A stretch of 64,000 nucleotides of DNA. Source: Impatiens glandulifera. Lineage: Eukaryota; Streptophyta; Magnoliopsida; Ericales; Balsaminaceae. Below, one piece after another: positions 62,701-64,000 of the stretch (position 1 is its first letter; each line of letters opens with the position of its first letter). The position numbers were made by a program, and so were the translations under genes. The stretch spans positions 25,742,312-25,806,311 of the forward strand of contig NC_061869.1 of assembly GCF_907164915.1 (NCBI RefSeq), in the 5' to 3' direction. A model generated the notes under the pieces. That model did not search any database. It had not been told where the DNA came from and saw only the letters and a program-made list of their open reading frames with translations.

Positions 62701-64000
62701 GGACTAATCAACCATGGACCCAACTGAATATGGGTACCAAAAATGTGTAAATAATTCTCTTTTGCAGGTTAGGAGAAGCAACCGGCTAAAGAACTCGGAA
62801 TGGTATCTGGACAGCGGATGTTCAAGACACATGACCGGCAACGATGAACTACTAACCGACATCAAGTATGAAACCGGAGCAGTTATAACATTCGGCGACA
62901 ATTCGAAAGGTAAAACCGTGGGCAATGGTAAGATTGTCCATGGTAACCTATCCATAAATAATGTATTACTGGTAGAAGAACTGCGTTTTAATCTGTTGAG
63001 TATAAGTCAAATGTGCGATGTGGGTTATAAAGTTGAATTTCATAAAATGCATGTTTAGTTAAGAATCAGCAAAACGATATCCTTTTAACCGGTAACCGAA
63101 TGGGAAATATTTACAAAGTTAATTGGAAAACTGATTTTGAAAAACCCGTGTGCATAATAGCTGCAAATGATCCAAACTAGCTTTAGCATAAACGGCTAAA
63201 CAACTTGAACTTCAAAACAATTAACTTCATATGTTCAAAGAACTAGTTCACGGTTTTCCAAATGTTAAGTTTTCAAAAGACAAAGTATGTGTTGCATGTC
63301 AAATGGGTAAACAAATAAAATCATATTTCAAAAGTAAAGGAAACTATCAATCTGAACGATGTTTAGAACTTTTGCATATGTATTTGTTTGGTCCGGTTAA
63401 AGTAACCAGTTTAGGAGTTATGCATTATACTATGGTAGTTGTCGATGACTATTCTAAATTTACTTGGGTAACATTTCTAGCTTCTAAAAACCAAGCAACT
63501 CCAAACCTGATCAAATTGATTTTGAGAATACAAAATGAAAAATTTACTCGAGTAAACAAAATCAGAAGTGATAGAGGAACTGAGTTTATAAATAGCAGCT
63601 TAACCACTTTTCTTGATGATTCCGGTATTAGACACGAGTTGTCTAGTGCCAGAACTCCTCAACAAAACGGCCTGGCTGAGAGAAGAAACCGAACTCTCAA
63701 GGAAGCTACAAGGTCAATGATAGCTGATTCGGGTATTGCTCAAAAGTTTTGGGCTGAAGCTATCAATACCGCATGCTACACACAAAACCGATCTTTAGTA
63801 ACTAAACGTTTTTCCAAAACACCTTTTGAAATATACTATGATCGAATTCCAAGCATACGGTATTTTCGAATTTTTGGTGGCAAATGTTTTGTTCACAACA
63901 ACGACAAGAATTACTTGACCGCTTTTGATGCTAAATCCGATGAGGGAATAATGTTGGGATATTCAACTGTAAGTAAAGCCTACAGTATATACAATACTAG
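62701..64000 (+). pseudogene. A3 protease and integrase, cut by right edge
   Basis: 62714-63058: 'RSNRLKNSEWYLDSGCSRHM', the active-site DSGCS of the protease, then 'ITFGDNSKGKTVGNGKIVHG' and 'NLLSISQMCDVGYKVEFHK'. A frameshift at 63050 leads to 'DILLTGNRMGNIYKVNWKTD' and the zinc region, where both Trp codons of 'NWLWHKRLNHLNF' are TAG. The integrase core 'ELLHMYLFGPVKVTS' (Asp replaced by Tyr), 'VVVDDYSKFTWVTF' and 'IRSDRGTEFINS' follows, then 'TPQQNGLAERRNRTLKEATR', 'FWAEAINTACYTQNRSLVT' and 'KTPFEIYYDRIPS', reaching the edge. Loss of the first catalytic Asp would by itself disable integrase. Confidence 0.85.

Larger units (their letters stand above)
59596..64000 (+). mobile_element. Ty1/copia retrotransposon A3 (family A), 5' two thirds, runs off right edge
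   Basis: 5' LTR 59596-60821, PBS 60824-60835, gag from 60867, protease near 62810, integrase from about 63060 to the edge. Inserted into CACTA DNA; AAATG (59591-59595) is the candidate left target-site copy. Same family as A1, with the same gag layout. Numerous stops and frameshifts make it defective. Confidence 0.9.

Overview
This window is nuclear DNA of a flowering plant, very probably a eudicot. Evidence: TG...CA long terminal repeats (LTRs) with 'TGGTATCAGAGC' primer sites complementary to plant initiator tRNA-Met, several Ty1/copia lineages, a CACTA (En/Spm) transposase remnant, hAT and MULE remnants, a plant-type U1-70K gene fragment with introns, and A/T-rich spacers. The accessory proteins downstream of pol resemble 'putative plant transposon protein' families that I recall as abundant in asterids such as Lamiales; that placement is inference. 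I see no intact host gene, no rRNA, no true tRNA and nothing prokaryotic.

Layout. 1-6135: copia family A, minus strand (A1), with a 5' LTR, PBS, gag, protease and integrase. RT and RNase H are deleted, and two tandem accessory ORFs ('ORF2') follow, each behind its own TATA box. 6136-15121: A/T-rich intergenic DNA with a 290-bp MITE, a degenerate GGTCCTA repeat field, a decayed hAT transposase tail and a decayed paralogous segment pair. 15122-17795: a MULE-like element with inverted arms of 700-800 bp that encloses a piece of a U1-70K spliceosomal gene with introns and reading phase preserved (Pack-MULE). 17796-20814: two tandem-repeat arrays. 20815-25690: a nearly complete, young copia element (family D, minus) with 308/307-bp LTRs. 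26418-35423: copia element B1 (plus), whose LTRs are built from palindromic TTAGAC...GTCTAA repeats, with gag-pol and ORF2. 35585-39428: a deletion derivative (family F, minus) with tRNA-like boxes in its LTRs. 39429-44658: a copia pol fragment (family E) interrupted by a B-type LTR, with a 1283-bp tandem duplication. 44659-47903: the 3' half of B element B2 (minus). 47904-50224: family A LTR DNA as 89-bp tandem units plus an inverted LTR pair (A2). 50221-54095: the 3' third of B element B3 (plus), with a long acidic, coiled-coil and RGG-rich ORF2. 54617-59595: a CACTA element with a 153-bp tandem array and a broken TNP2 transposase. 59596-64000: family A element A3 (plus), inserted into the CACTA element and running off the right edge.

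How it works together. The window is a nested retrotransposon graveyard. Gag would form particles, protease and integrase process and integrate, and RT-RNase H copies the RNA primed at the PBS. ORF2, placed after pol in families A and B, is an extra protein of unknown function. Nearly every frame is broken, and most premature stops are explained by C-to-T or G-to-A transitions, as expected for heavily methylated silenced DNA. The most notable items are the U1-70K Pack-MULE, the ORF2 family with its own promoters, the palindromic repeats shared by B LTRs and the pol-ORF2 spacer, the tandemly repeated LTR start in family A, and the tRNA-like boxes in the family F LTRs.
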